Shown one piece after another: positions 34,629-46,539 of a stretch of 64,000 nucleotides of DNA (position 1 is its first letter; each line of letters starts with the position of its first letter). The stretch is taken from NCBI GenBank assembly GCA_027605045.1, contig JAQFWX010000086.1, forward strand, positions 62,001 to 126,000, read 5' to 3'. The DNA comes from Phallus indusiatus (taxonomy: Eukaryota > Basidiomycota > Agaricomycetes > Phallales > Phallaceae). The position numbers and the translations under genes are program-made. The notes below the pieces were generated by a model that had not been told where the DNA came from, did no database searches, and was given only the letters and a program-made list of their open reading frames with translations.

Positions 34629-37006
34629 TTAACCACGATCAACGATTTCCCTCGCACGCTCAACGTATACTCCGAATCGTTTTTCAAATCGATCGCATAT
34701 TTCGCGCGCGATGCCTTTAGTTTCGGGGACACTATCTGCAGCGACAGATACACATAAACCGCCATTATAGGACAACACTCCTATTCCGAGTGTACCTAGT
34801 GAAGGAAGCTCTCAAAAAAATGGTCTGATGATAATTTGGTTCAAGATCTTACCTTTTCCAGTTTGCGGCGGTAATGCACACCACTGGATCACTTGGCTAC
34901 CGCATATTTCAAGCGGGGTCGTGGGTCCAGGCACACTAACCGGCATAATGAGATAGTTGAATGGCATAATCCTTCATAAAAGCTTACTTGGTAAACAAAA
35001 TCGGCACTAATTTTCTTTCGTTCAAAAAAAAAGAAGTTGTAAAAAATAATAATACAACTTACCTGACTGAAGAAGCAACCTAACAAGCGGAGCGGTCATC
35101 CAATCTCTCACAAACACGCTCACGTTCTCAGAGAGTAACCTAGGAAGTACGGCGAAAGGGATTGGCCAAGCCACAGGAACCTGCCCTACGACTTGCAGAA
35201 GCTCGAATATGATTCTCGGCCAGATGCTATGTTTCACAAAGGATAATTCCCGTCGGCATGCATGCAAGTGCTCGTGGAGGTCTTCAGTGGATGTGTGAAT
35301 GCTTGATGGACTTTCGGACGGTTCGAGGTAGACGATTGAGCCTGTCGATTGATTGCGAAGTGTCCAGTCGCCTGGTTGGCGAAGACTTATCGGACTAAAA
35401 AATGAATCAGAAAATTTTGTAGAACAGAATTAGAGGTAGTACTAACATATAAAAGCCAATCGGAGTAGGGGTTGTTCGCTTCAAAAACCGAAGAGGCCAA
35501 TTTAGTCCTGACGCCGTTCGTTCGTTATCTCGCAAGATACTCCCAGCCACATCGACCATAACAGCACAAACAATATCATTCAAAGTCAAATGCCCGGGTT
35601 GCTTCCTTCTCGAAGCCGGCCCAAGTCGATTTGTCGTATGAAATCTATTGACCCTACTCCCAGGTTTATCCCCCGAAAACGCGCGTTGACACAACTTCAC
35701 GTCATCTATGCTAAATACACCCGTAGATGCGAATTCGCGCTCGCGCACTCTTGGACCAGGATAGTACGCCGTCAAAGTCTCCACCCGCCAAAATGTCAAT
35801 AAATAGAAAATAACCTGTCGTATGCCGCCGTAAGAACTCCAGAAGAAGGATATGACGCCTGATATTAAAGTGAATGTCCAGAAGAATGCTATCATAAATA
35901 GTTGGATGAGTGGGGACAATAATGGGACATAAGTCAGAGGGTCTAAGAGAGCGAGTTGTGGGTGAATCTCGGAAGGTGGAAGACGACCTCGTTTAGCGGC
36001 TTCGAGTTTCTCAGCGGCTTTGTTGACGAGTCTTTGCACTTCGTCGAAGTAGGAAGTCAGGTAGTACTGACTCAAAACAAATCCTGTGAAATTACTATCA
36101 AAAATGTGCTCTGCCAAAAAAAATGAGGAAACATAATAACCTTGACCATCTGCTAATGTGTGGTGCCTAAACCAGGAATGAATGAGATGAACATATGCGT
36201 GAAAGGAACGAAAATAAAAGGCATACGCTCGGCTTAATATAGCACACTGAGCACCGGTTTCGTCGTGATAATTACTGACGAACAACATCTCCCACAATGG
36301 ACGCCTCATATCCCATTCCTTGGCAATAAACTTGCCCATCTAGATCTTCATAAGGCACATGAGAAGGAAATGACATATGGAAAGCATTCGGACCAATTCA
36401 TCCAATTCTTTCCTTCCAGCAGGATGTGGTAAAGTGACAGAAGCGACATGAGTTTTGATATCGAACAGAGGATCAGGTTCAAACGATGGACTGTGTAGCT
36501 TTCCTCCAAGAAAGGCTAATCGACTTTTGTACTTTGGGAACGCATCAGCCATGTTCACTGCTGCCTGAATTATTTTGGTTTGGACATTATGTTATCTGAA
36601 AACAGCAAGGCATACAGTGAAGATGCGCGCACCGTTTCGAAATCTTCCAGTTGAATCTTCTTTTCAAATGTATATATAGCAGCACAAACCTGTCATGTCA
36701 TTTTTGGTAAGTAAGATCGTCACCGTCTGCTATCCCGCCACCAACTAACACGTACTGGATTAAAATCTGGCGCAACTTCGCTAACTAACAGAAACAAATT
36801 GTCGACGCCGCCGATCATGTTTGCTCGTTGGGTAATCTCGTTGTTGAGCCAGCCACCCAACGCTTGAACGGTTTGACCGGGCCATTTCAAAAGGTTTGGA
36901 TTCTGCATGAGTGAAGTAAAAGTGCAAGACAGATGATCAGGGACTTTGTACATCAAAAGACATAGCCTCAACAACCTACCCATGCGTCTCCGTTGGGCAC
37001 AGGCAT
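34629..37006 (-). CDS. Wax-ester synthase / diacylglycerol acyltransferase-like protein (WS/DGAT, fungal WSD1-like)
   Basis: This multi-exon gene starts at ATG 37006 (MPVPNGDAW, donor gtaggt). It continues NPNLLKWPGQTVQALGGWLN, MIGGVDNLFLLVSEVAPDFN, VCAAIYTFEKKIQLEDFET, MADAFPKYKSRLAFLGGKLH, EWDMRRPLWEMLFVSNYHDE. The catalytic HHxxxDG motif appears as HHTLADGQG at about 36143-36170, created by splicing SRA to HHTLADG. The central part has two hydrophobic segments (LLSPLIQLFMIAFFWTFTLI, IRQVIFYLLTF). Then come GHLTLNDIVCAVMVDVAGSI (typical NDxxxA/C motif), LLSENVSVFVRDWMTAP and the C-terminal domain VLSYNGGLCVSVAADSVPE, ending REIVDRG. Bacterial and plant relatives join fatty acyl-CoA to alcohols or diacylglycerol, and the His of HHxxxDG is the general base. 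The membrane insertion suggests an ER or lipid-droplet location. Acceptor alcohol unknown. Confidence 0.82.
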
Positions 37007-37709
37007 AAGGGAGAGGAAAAAAAGAAAGGAATGAAAAAGATAGATTATTTTTGATCTGAGATAGAACTCCCTGCTAGTGATAGTGCTTATATGGAAATGC
37101 TGATATCATCGTGTTGAAGGCCGAGTTCACCCTGTGTCGCAAGGGACATTACGATGTGCTGAGCTTGAAAACGGGCTTATCACTTCCCGGTGCCAGGGTG
37201 CCATTGGACCTCATTGGACGCGCGTATTGTATCGTCAAAATAAGGGGTATGTATTTCGTTTGAACTATCATTGTGAGCTGGAATAGCCACTAATGACGTC
37301 TGCTCATGTGCGCCACAAAGGCCAACTCAGTGCTATGGCACATTTCCTTCAGTTGTCCTTATGCGTGCAAAATACTTTTTATCGGACTCTCAGCCAAACA
37401 AACTAAACAGAAGTGCCATTAGGACCAGCAACAACGCCATGTGTGTAAATTTGCAAAAGGAAACCGGCGGCATGTGCGTCAATAATTTTCGTATTATAAA
37501 GCCGAGGACGCTGATCATGATCATGTTGAGTTTGTAATTATCACGGCTATATTGGCTATTGCCGATATCTCACACTGTTTCTGCTGGCGACAATTCAGCT
37601 TGAACAAATTCAGACAAAGTCCGAGCCAGAAAGGTTCAGAGTCCCCAGTTACCATCTCATCATCCCATCTCGCCTTATTCTTTCCTACCTTCCCTGCTTG
37701 CTGAAAATT
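37007..37709. promoter_or_regulatory. Divergent intergenic region of the WS/DGAT gene and a small ORF
   Basis: This 703-base stretch probably holds two promoters. The last 60 bases before 37710 are CT-rich (cccatctcgccttattctttcctaccttccctgcttg), the pattern seen directly upstream of many fungal start codons. Confidence 0.5.
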
Positions 37710-38106
37710 ATGACGGCGCTCTCAACTGCAGCTTTTACAAACAACATCGATCCTTGTATACAGGTTTCAGTAATGTCCACACAGCTCTACTACGCCCAGC
37801 ATCGTCTCCTAGCCCCTAGTAATCCCATACCCTCGATTACCCCAATACCCCTTTCTCGCTTTGGTATCCTCACGTTATCGAGACCATCGCAACCTATTTG
37901 CCCATACGTCGGTCTATGTTTGCTGGTGCGATCTATCAGACGACATAGGGAACTATTACGAACGAGAGAATGAACATGCAAATGAACCGGTTTTGTCAAT
38001 CATCCATAGCAACAGACAATTCTTTTCAGGGGCCAGCGCAACAAACCCATATGAATACTTCGACGAACATGAAGATGTACATAAATGGGACATTTCCTCG
38101 GATTGA
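37710..38106 (+). CDS. Small spliced ORF, 106 residues, unknown
   Basis: ATG 37710 (MTALSTAAFTNNIDPCIQVS) lies directly after a CT-rich leader. Exon 1 ends at 37863 (TTTG/gtatcc), and exon 2 starts at 37940 after atctatcag. Joining in phase 1 yields one frame of 107 codons: ...PIPLSRF / DDIGNYYERENEHANEPVLS ... EYFDEHEDVHKWDISSD, stop 38106. The N-terminal half is Pro/Ile-rich and mildly hydrophobic, and the C-terminal half is acidic. There is no signal peptide of classical form and no known domain. The promoter-like leader, the 76-base intron and the long open second exon support a real gene. Confidence 0.45.
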
Positions 38107-38731
38107 AGAAGCTCAGGCATCACCGGTCAACGTCCATTTCCTAAATTAGTGCACAGACCGCTCTCAAACTTCGACTTTCTATTTCTGTACTATCTCCTTT
38201 TGGTGATTCGTGAAACGCGTTACATCCCATACCCGACCAGGCTCCAATGGTCTTCAGGGGAACTTGGTAGGTTTTTCCTCAGGAGCGTCGTCCGAGACCG
38301 GGGGATGTATATCTATACTCAAGTACATACACCACGCGGTATTTGGCGGATGAGGGCGTCCTTCTTCTTGGTCTATATACTCTCACCTGGTCTTGGTACC
38401 ATGATTACAGACGACATGTTTCCTATCAATTTTGTGACTAATGTTTTTACGGGCTAGCTGAAGATCAGCACTATTGGAGGAACACCAGTCATAAGCTATA
38501 GTAGGATAAACCTGAAATAGCGACGAACGTCTGGATAAGCTAGGGGCGGAACTAGTCAAGGGACTCTGTAGTTTGAGTTCATTTCCTATGACAATGATTC
38601 TTAGTGAAGTCACAAGTAGGACAAAGCTTCACTTTCATACGAGGTCATGTAGAGACTCAGGTAGTTTTATCAAGCATTTTCAATAATATAAAGCTAGAAC
38701 TAGTGATACAATCATGTGCATATTGAGAAGC
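38107..38731. other. Intergenic, no supported gene
   Basis: This 625-base stretch lies between a plus-strand small ORF and the stop of the BAHD gene. The frame at 38149-38457 is not supported by motifs or splicing. Confidence 0.45.
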
Positions 38732-40300
38732 CTATTGATCTACAGGGATAAACTCTTTAAAACCGTCCTTTCGTTCCCATACCTTCTTATCAGAAAAGAA
38801 CCCTGGAAAGTAATTGAGTCAAAAACCATATAGAACAAATTGTCGAATAGATTGGCATACCTCCCATCCATATACCCCCACTGGGATCATCCGCAACTAG
38901 TCCCATTATATTACGAACAGGAAAAGGTTGGTACGAATTGCCGAATAAATAAAGGCACTTGACTTGCTTCTCTTCTTGTCCATCTGGCAAAGCCCCAGAG
39001 AAATCAATTTCCATTAGTTTCATGTCTCTCCAGTTCGTAACCACATTCCATGCCCCACCGTTGGGCTCAAAGAAAAGACTCAATCTTCCGGCGTTCTTAA
39101 TTCTCCATTTCAGCCATGTTTCGATAGCGTCTGGTTTTGTTTGATCCCGAAGAGTAGTGCGCACGTGGTACGCGAGAGCTCCAAGCGACATTGTATGGAT
39201 TGCGGATATGGGAATGGTTGGGGTAACAACAGTCAGAGCTCCGTTATGGAGGAAAGGAGATGGAAGAGGTGACGGTTCTTTCAGATAGCGTCGTAAATTG
39301 GCGGAATACAATACGTTTAGCGGCGTCTTTGAAGAGGAAGGCGGATGGATTCTCTGTGCCATGACTATTCAGTAACCTTCGTTCCGCCATAGTGAATTGG
39401 GTCATTCACTTTACCTTTAAACAGAACGCGATGAGAGCGTCGCTTGAGCTGATCCAGACATCAGGATCGTCTCCTTTTTCTTTTTTTAGTTCCTGCGTCG
39501 CTTGCTCCTTGATCCTCTCGACCTCTTCTTTCGGGAAGAATATTTCTCTGTTCGAGATATCCCGGGTCTTTACAAAGTCAGCCATGAGATGTGCCATAAA
39601 TGTAATAACATCCAAAGTCGAGAACGCTCTCCAGAACGGCGGCGTTTTGATAGGTTCATTCTTCTTGTCTTCAGGGATGACGAACACTGTGAAGGGATCC
39701 CCTGGTGCCAACTCTTCAATATCTTCGCCGCGGAGAATGCGTGTAACAGCGACGAGAATTTCCTTGTTTCCGTGACCGTCGCAAAGAACATGTGGAGTCG
39801 TAAGCCCGACGAGTGTTGCGTCGTCAAACAGCGTAACTTGTAGTTGCGACACGGGAATATTAGCATTCATATAAGCACCAACGGAGCGAGGACCATCTTG
39901 AGAAAAGAGGTGATCCTGATTATTCTTTACGGTGCATCGGATTGAAGATGATGTCTTCGGGAATGTGTATGTCTTTTCTACAGGTCCCGGTATAACGACT
40001 TTTTTGAAGATATACCGTGGTGTCTCGGCGTTGAATTCAGCAGGGATCTCATAGACCCATTTCTGAACAAAATAATTCAATAGTCGTACATGCACGAAAC
40101 TCACCACAAATGATCTTTCATACCTTCGCCCGTTTCCTAAGCCGTGCGCTCAGAATCGGCCACTTTTCGACGAGTTTTCGATATGCAGCCTCTACTTTTT
40201 CCGCATCAAGCACTTGATCGAGCACCCAACCTGTAACGACGATCGAATCCTTCTCGTTTCCACTAGTGTCGAAGACACCCGTTGGTATAGTCTGAGCCAT
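38732..40300 (-). CDS. BAHD-type acyltransferase, copy 1 (apparently intact)
   Basis: Four exons (40124-40300, 39415-40062, 38861-39353, 38732-38802) join in frame to 462 residues, a normal BAHD length. It starts MAQTIPTGVFDTSGNEKDSI and then WVLDQVLDAEKVEAAYRKLV, the usual N-terminal strand-helix of the transferase family. The catalytic HxxxD is HVLCD, residues 150-154, within LTTPHVLCDGHGNKEILVAV. The second-half start is RIHPPSSSKTPLNVLYSANL, followed by SAIHTMSLGALAYHVRTTLR, WNVVTNWRDMKLMEIDFSGA (place of the DFGWG-like motif) and GGIWMGG, ending FFSDKKVWERKDGF. BAHD enzymes move an acyl group from acyl-CoA to an alcohol or amine of a small molecule; fungal members include trichothecene 3-O-acetyltransferases. 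No biosynthetic core gene is nearby, so the substrate is unknown. It is the only copy of four without a visible lesion. Confidence 0.88.
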
Positions 40301-41347
40301 GGGGGTAACTTGAAATCAGTAGATGGTGCGCCCATGCTGCCGTATAGTGACTATTAATAGGTAAAAGCCAAAATAGTGCCGCACTGATGCCGTTTTGCCG
40401 CCCATTTTGCGAACAATGTGGATCCCGTTCAGAACTTTTCTCAAAGTCTGGATCAAACGACCGTCCGTTTCAACAGCCCATTCCTCGTCTCCCCTTTACA
40501 TGGTATAATCTCGTAACGAATCTTCCTTCAAAGTTACGTCTGACCGATGGTGACTGGTGAGCGAATCGGACAGCGAAAGAGCTTTTGGAGCGGGTTTAGT
40601 TCTCAATTAAGCTGAGACGACCCCGTGTACTACATACTAAATCTAATCCTCAGCGCAGCGCGCGTCGTCCGGTTATCACCAATAATATCAAATTTTTTAT
40701 GACTAGAACCTACTAGAACTCGTTCATATCACCATCATCAAGCAACTCATCTTCTCCAACACCGATCAGGAGTGTGAAATGAACCAGGACATATTTGGAG
40801 GCGTATAACAACACTCAGTTCTACGGTCATACCTCACCAACTCCACGTATGTACTGACTGTTTCTCGATTGAACGAGTTATTCTCTCACACCAGTGTTAG
40901 CCGCATCATCATCATTTTTGATAAAAATCTCTTAATGCAAATTATGTCTGTGCTCTTAGCTTATAATCATTATAGCTTGCCACCATCATTCTCCGTTCTT
41001 CTCCGTTCACCAATCCGATAGCGCTCCAAAAGTTTATATATCTCGCGAAACTTTATTTTCAATCGGATCATGGGTATTATATCAACAGGTATTTATGATT
41101 TACATTTCTCGTATCATGCACTGTCATTGTTTTAACCTAAAAAAACAAAGAGCCAGGTCCAGGGCGGTGCGGCACAGTGCGACAAGCAAGATCCACGCAC
41201 TAGTACAAGCCTGATAAGATGACCGGAATCGGACTTTCTCTTTTAATATTTCAAAACAAACAGGTCAAAACTTTTGAAATTACATACATATATATTTAGG
41301 GCACAGCTCGTACTGAGTGCTGGTTCAGTAACACACCCTTTTAAATT
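40301..41347. promoter_or_regulatory. Bidirectional intergenic region between BAHD copy 1 and DUF6534 copy 1
   Basis: This 1 kb stretch separates divergent starts. Parts of it recur in the other units: a CGACTAGAAC / TCGT...ATCACCATCA stretch around 40700-40740, GTTATTCTCTCACA at about 40880, TCTTGATGAAAAT-like sequence at about 40915, and AAGCCTGATAAGATGACCGG at 41209-41228 some 120 bases before the DUF6534 start. Repetition in several units suggests a conserved control region or simply recent duplication. Confidence 0.5.
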
Positions 41348-43096
41348 ATGACAGCAGCTGACGACACGTTTGGAGCCTGGTTCATCGGAAACCAAATTAG
41401 CATTGTAGCCTTTGGCTTTTTACTCCTCCAGTGCTGGATTTTTATCCAGAACTGGAAGAAAGAACCCATTATGCTTAAGCTGGTTGTATCCCTAACATTG
41501 TAAGTAAGGCTTCTCGCGCGCTCTACATAAAAATTGGCTGATTTGGCTTGTATCTAATTAATCCGGCAGGGTACTGGGATTACTCCTCATCTTTCTGACC
41601 TCACATGCTCTTTATCATTACTTGATAACTTCTCTCGGCGATCCCGAGGCTTTGGCCGGTATAGTTTGGTGCGTTTCAGCGTCCCAGTCTCATTTCTGCT
41701 TTTCATTGATCAGAATTTATCGTTCTCCAGGAGTTTCAAAGTAGAGCCATGGGCATCGGTAAGTACTATACTTACACGTCGAGATAAATCAATTCCTAAT
41801 CGGAGAATAGGAAGCAGACGTAACGCTCGCCCATCTGTTCGTACCTGGGTTTTATTCAGCGAACTTCAATCTAACTGTCTGGTCTATCAGATTTTACATT
41901 CACAGAATTTATAATAGTACGTAGAATCATGCCACTCTTTCTCGCCTGCAGTCGCTACAAAAATATCATTACTAGTTCAAAAGAGCTTCATACTTCCTAG
42001 TATATTAGTGAGTCTTTCACCGGCGTATACATTTTTACCTTTTTTTTAAGTGCCAATTTCAAGCTTTTCCTTACATTATCGCACACTGGCAAGTCGTTAT
42101 CTCAAAGTGTTCGATGGATGGCAGATATTGACATCTAATATGCTCGTGCATCCAATAGTCCTTGACCTGAGTAAGCCCTTTTACACACTGTCTAACACTA
42201 ATCATAACCTAATGTGTCCACAATCTTTATCAGCCGCAAGCGGACTCGAGTGGGTACCTATCGATTCAAAGCTCAAAGCTACGAACTTACACAGTTCTCA
42301 ATAGGTTATCTGTAAAGGGACTCGTGGCAGCGAAGGCAACGGCCGGATTAGCGCAAGCAGGTCTTTCGCTCGATCTTGCAATAGACATAATCATCATGCT
42401 GGCCATGTTCCACTTTTTCTACACCAGTCGCACCGAAATAAAAAGGTCAGTGATTACATCCCGCACTAGCAGAGCGCCCGGAAAACCCTTCAAACTTATA
42501 CATGTTTACAGCACACAAAGTTTACTTCACAAGCTCGCTATATATACGTTTACCTCTGGATCGATAACTGTCGTGGCCAACTCCATAATTCTTGCCACGG
42601 TAAGCTTTCAACATTGCTTTCCTCCTATGTTATGATAACCTCAGACGGATCGTTGCAGTTCATCAGGAAGCCTAATACGCAGATATATTCTGGTGTTTCT
42701 TTCATTCTTCCTCACTGTAAGGATATCTTCCTTATTTTTGTTCCTTTGCTAACAAACTTGAATTGAAGTATATTCCAATTGTCTTCTTGCAATGTAAGTC
42801 CGCCGTTGTTCACCTTCTAAACATGACATGACAATATGCATATCAGGCTCAACACCCGATCTCACCTGAGGGCGAATTATGGTACCTCGAAAGGTTCCTC
42901 TGGTGTTTCAAGCGCGCCCTCCACGTTGAACGCCACTCTACCCGTCTTCTCTGTACCAAAAGAGTCCATCAGAACGTCCACTAGAATGTCAGATCATTTC
43001 TCACACGGTACATACTCATTCGAGCTTGGGAGTATGGTGGAGGATCCAACTGTGCCGAGCCCAAAAGCGAATGACAATGAGGCATATGCTATGTGA
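41348..43096 (+). CDS. DUF6534-type multi-pass membrane protein, copy 1
   Basis: It starts at ATG 41348 (MTAADDTFGAWFIGNQISIV). Helices and motifs in order: AFGFLLLQCWIFIQNWKKEP; VLGLLLIFLTSHALYHYLIT (the SHALYHYL motif is very typical); SFKVEPWAS; NFNLTVWSIRFYIHRIYN; ISLLVQKSFILPSIL; AGLSLDLAIDIIIMLAMFHF followed by FYTSRTEIKR; STQSLLHKLAIYTFTSGSIT; PNTQIYSGVSFILPHC; YSNCLLAM joined to LNTRSHLRANYG; then a Ser/Thr-rich cytosolic tail ending ANDNEAYAM. This is the DUF6534 pattern (six or seven helices, S-L-x-x-K-L-x-x-Y-T then LLATLNAR), a large mushroom-specific family without known function. Most junctions are GT/AG. The exon around 42005-42060 is unresolved: straight reading gives a stop that copies 2 and 3 lack, so either an extra intron or a lesion exists there. 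Confidence 0.7.
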
Positions 43097-43855
43097 TGAG
43101 AGAAAAATCCTGTAACGAAATCATAAATGTCCATTTATCTTTATCCGGAGGGTATGTATGCGTGTATGTGGATATATTTGTGTAACAATATCAAATTTTG
43201 GAGCCGTTACTTTAACGAATTTTTGATTTCTGTAACAACTTCGGAATAAGTTCGGACTCGCTGAAAGAAGATCAACGATCTTGTTTTTCAGAGCTTTTTA
43301 CTGGTAAGATTTTGAGCGGGGATCTCAACTGCGTTAGACACATTGAAAAGAGTACTAATTATATATTCGTTTGCTTTCTGATTTCACATAGTTAATATTA
43401 GTGTGATAAGGAGCTGCGCGTACTGATGACTAGACTACGTGGTTGCATGTCCCACTCAATGGCAAACGCCTACCAAGTTGAAGCGTGTACTTGAATAGAA
43501 TGTAACCCGACACTAATCAATGCATATGTCGCGAAGGGCGCTCGGCACACTGACAGTGCTACCGATTGTTAACGTTGCAAATACCAACTATTTATAATCC
43601 AGATTTAGAGTTTCGAACCAATGATTACTGATTAAATAAAATAAACTCAAGAATGCCGATTCGATTTTTGGTGACCGGTAAATTTGTTTTTCGAAAACAA
43701 AAAGCCTGATAAGATGTGATCGCATTTCCGGAATCGGGGCTCTTCCGGGCCTCAGGCCTCAGTATTTGGGCCGGACAAACAGCCTCCACTCTGAAATATA
43801 ATAGGAGTGCCGCTAACTCTATTACCAGAGCAGCAGCTCAGTGGCACACACCCTC
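43097..43855. promoter_or_regulatory. Spacer and upstream region of DUF6534 copy 2
   Basis: This 759-base stretch has no gene. AAGCCTGATAAGATGTGATC at about 43701 and GGAATCGGGGCTCTTCCGGG at about 43732 match the region before copy 1, so the duplication includes the proximal promoter. No BAHD remnant was seen between copies 1 and 2. Confidence 0.45.
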
Positions 43856-45937
43856 ATGACAGCAGCGGACGTCACCTTTGGAGCCTGGTTTATTGGAAAT
43901 CAAATCAGCATTGTAGCCTTTGGTTTTTTACTTTCACAGTGCTGGATTTTTATTCAAAACTGGAAAAAGGAGCCACTTGTTCTTAAGCTAGTTGTGTCCC
44001 TGACATTGTAAGGGTCGTTGCTCACAGAGTCCATGAGATTCGACTTGAAGGTTGATCGAAATCTGTTTACAGGTTGCTAGGATTTCTTCTGATTTTTTTG
44101 ACCTCACATGCACTTTATCATTACTTAATAGTAGCACCCGTTGCAAATCCCAAGGATTTGACTAGTATAATTTGGTGTGTTTCAGTCTTCCGGTCTCATT
44201 TTTGCTCATCTCTCATCAACTATCAGGAGCTTCAGAGCAGAGCCATGGGTGTCGGTAGGTAACATGTCAAGCTCAAGTTGATGTTTCAGTCACTGAGTCG
44301 GGAAAAGGAAATAGACTGTTGCGTACGCAAACAGGCTACGCAGAGATTAGTCAGCGCTCGGTATATGCGTCGGTCCGTCAATATTTTGCAAATTTTAGTT
44401 ACTTTGTACTTTTCATATTAAACTTTTCTGGCTTTTCACATTTTCCATTCTCTTTAGATTACATTTTAGCACCATTCCAATTTCCTGGAAATCGCACAAA
44501 TAATGTATATAAAAACTTCTCTCTAGCTTACAAAATACAAGAAGAATGTTTCCCTCCTATTTCTCCCTCTGAGCACACATCCGCTGATTCCCTTATCTTC
44601 CCTGTTCGCTCCTGAGGCGCGCGTATCAAGACATAACAGTTACCCACCTGTTCGTTTTTGTTCTGAATCTTTAGTATATCATTTGATCAAACTGTATCCT
44701 ACCAGATTTTACACTTTCCGAATCTATCACAGTATGTAACATCATGCTATCCTCTCTGGATTTCAGTCCTGACAAATTATCGTTGTTAGTTCGAAAAAAC
44801 TTTATACTTTCTGGTATACTTGTGAGTCTTGTACCAGCATATATGATGTGTTTCTACTTTTATGAATTTCCAATACCTCAATTTAAGCTTTTCCTTACAT
44901 TATCGCACACCGGCAAGTCGTTATTAAAATGGCCATCGCCAATAGATGATGCATATTGACATTTATACTAATGCATCGAATAGCTCTCGACCTTGGTACG
45001 TCATTTTACTTTTTAAGTAGTACGAACCATAAGCCAATGAGATCATAATCTTTACCAGCCGCAAGTGAGATCGAGTGGGTATCATATTCATTGGCTTGAA
45101 GCAACAGGCTCACACAAATTTCATTAGAACTGTGAAGGGAGCTGCCGCGGCAAAAGCTTCCTCAGATTTGCCGCGAGCAGGTCTTTCCTCGATCTTGCCA
45201 TAGACATAATTATTATGCTGGTCATGTTCCACTTTTTTTACACTAGTCGTACCGAAGTGAAAAGGTCAGTTCTTCTTGAAGGTCCCTTTGAAAGCCTCCA
45301 AACTCATACAATTATTTACAGCACACAAAGTCTACTACACAAGCTCACACTGTATACCTTTGCCTCCGGATCTCTAACAGTGGTGGCCAATATCGTGATT
45401 CTTGCCACGGTGAGCTTCACTTCACTCTTTTCTATATACGATCCTTAGATGGCTGGCCACAGTTCTTCGGTTCACCAAATACGGAGATATTCTCTGGTAC
45501 ATCGTTCATTCTCCCACATTGTGAGAATACATGTTCCTCTTAATACTACCCTTTGTCAATAATGCTAACAAACATATTTAAATCAAAGTATATTCCAATT
45601 GTCTCCTCGCAATGTAAGTTCTTTCATATTGCATATATATCAAATAATAATAACAACAATATGTTATAGGCTCAACACTCGCTCACACCTGAGGGCCAGT
45701 TATGGTACCTCAGGAGACTCCTCTGATGAATCAAGCAAGTCCTCCCTGAATATCTCTTCGCCTGTTTTCGCCGTCCCAAAAGGGACCATCAAGTCACCTG
45801 CTACTAGTAGAGTTTCAGAACACTTTTCACCCGGCACACATTTGTTTGAGCTCGGGAATATGGTAGAGAACTCAACTGACTCTCAGCTACCAGAAGGAGC
45901 GAATGGCGATAATTTGGCCAAGTTTGTAATAGTGTGA
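43856..45937 (+). pseudogene. DUF6534-type membrane protein, copy 2 (1-base deletion)
   Basis: ATG 43856 opens MTAADVTFGAWFIGNQISIV, followed by the SHALYHYLIVAPVANPKDLT segment, SLLVRKNFILSGILVSLVPA, the TQSLLHKLTLYTFASGSLTV helix and the C-terminal tail LNTRSHLRASYGTSGDSSDE. In the DLAIDI helix, copies 1, 3 and 4 retain a base that is missing here: copy 1 reads GTCTTTCGCTCGATC and this copy GTCTTTCCTCGATC at 45181. The 1-base loss shifts the frame into a stop before the FYTSRTEVKR motif. Everything after it is still readable in the other frame, so the loss is recent or a sequencing error. Without it the copy would look close to complete. Confidence 0.65.
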
Positions 45938-46539
45938 TGGGCAGAATTGAATTTTGTAGAATCATCTGCATGTTTGGACGTGTAATGTGTATATGTATGT
46001 ATATTTCAAACAGACCCATAAAGTACATATTTTGAGGCTCTTCACGAATAATAAAACTCTTATTCATGCCGAACTAAATAATATTAATTTTTATGGTTCA
46101 AATTCTTTCCCACATGGCGGTATACATATAGAAGAATTGAGCGTGAGCCCAGAAACGCTGTAAGGGTTTGGTGCCGGACTAATTAGCATCCATAGACTGA
46201 ATGTCGTGCTTAGCTTAAATTCTTATAATCGTCTTTCTTATTAATAATTTCTTTCTCTGATTTATAATAATTAGATAATCTTGTATATAAGTTTGAGTTG
46301 CAGCTAAAATCTCCGTGTAAAATCAGCGTCACTTACCACCTACTTTTTGAGCTAATTTTGCCATTCTTACTCTTGAACTTTTTTTGGGGATTTCAAGATC
46401 TAAATATCCTTTAGGAAAGAAATTCATACAAGCCTGGTGAACGGTCGGCGTGTCCCCTCGGCATCACACATTACCGGGGCAATTTATGATTGTGTGTCTT
46501 GTGTATTAAGGGATCTCCTCATGCTGACATGTTTTTCAC
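45938..46539. other. AT-rich intergenic stretch
   Basis: No gene is supported in these 600 bases after DUF6534 copy 2. The downstream open frame that begins at 46437 has no ATG start that keeps it open. Confidence 0.4.

Noticed and set aside
36143..36260. Possible disruption before the HHxxxDG motif of the WS/DGAT gene
   Set aside because: An intron with a gtatgc donor and a gtttag acceptor joins SRA to HHTLADGQG without frame loss.
38149..38457. 102-codon plus-strand frame
   Set aside because: No motif, no usable splice partner and no promoter-like leader; downstream of the small ORF's stop.
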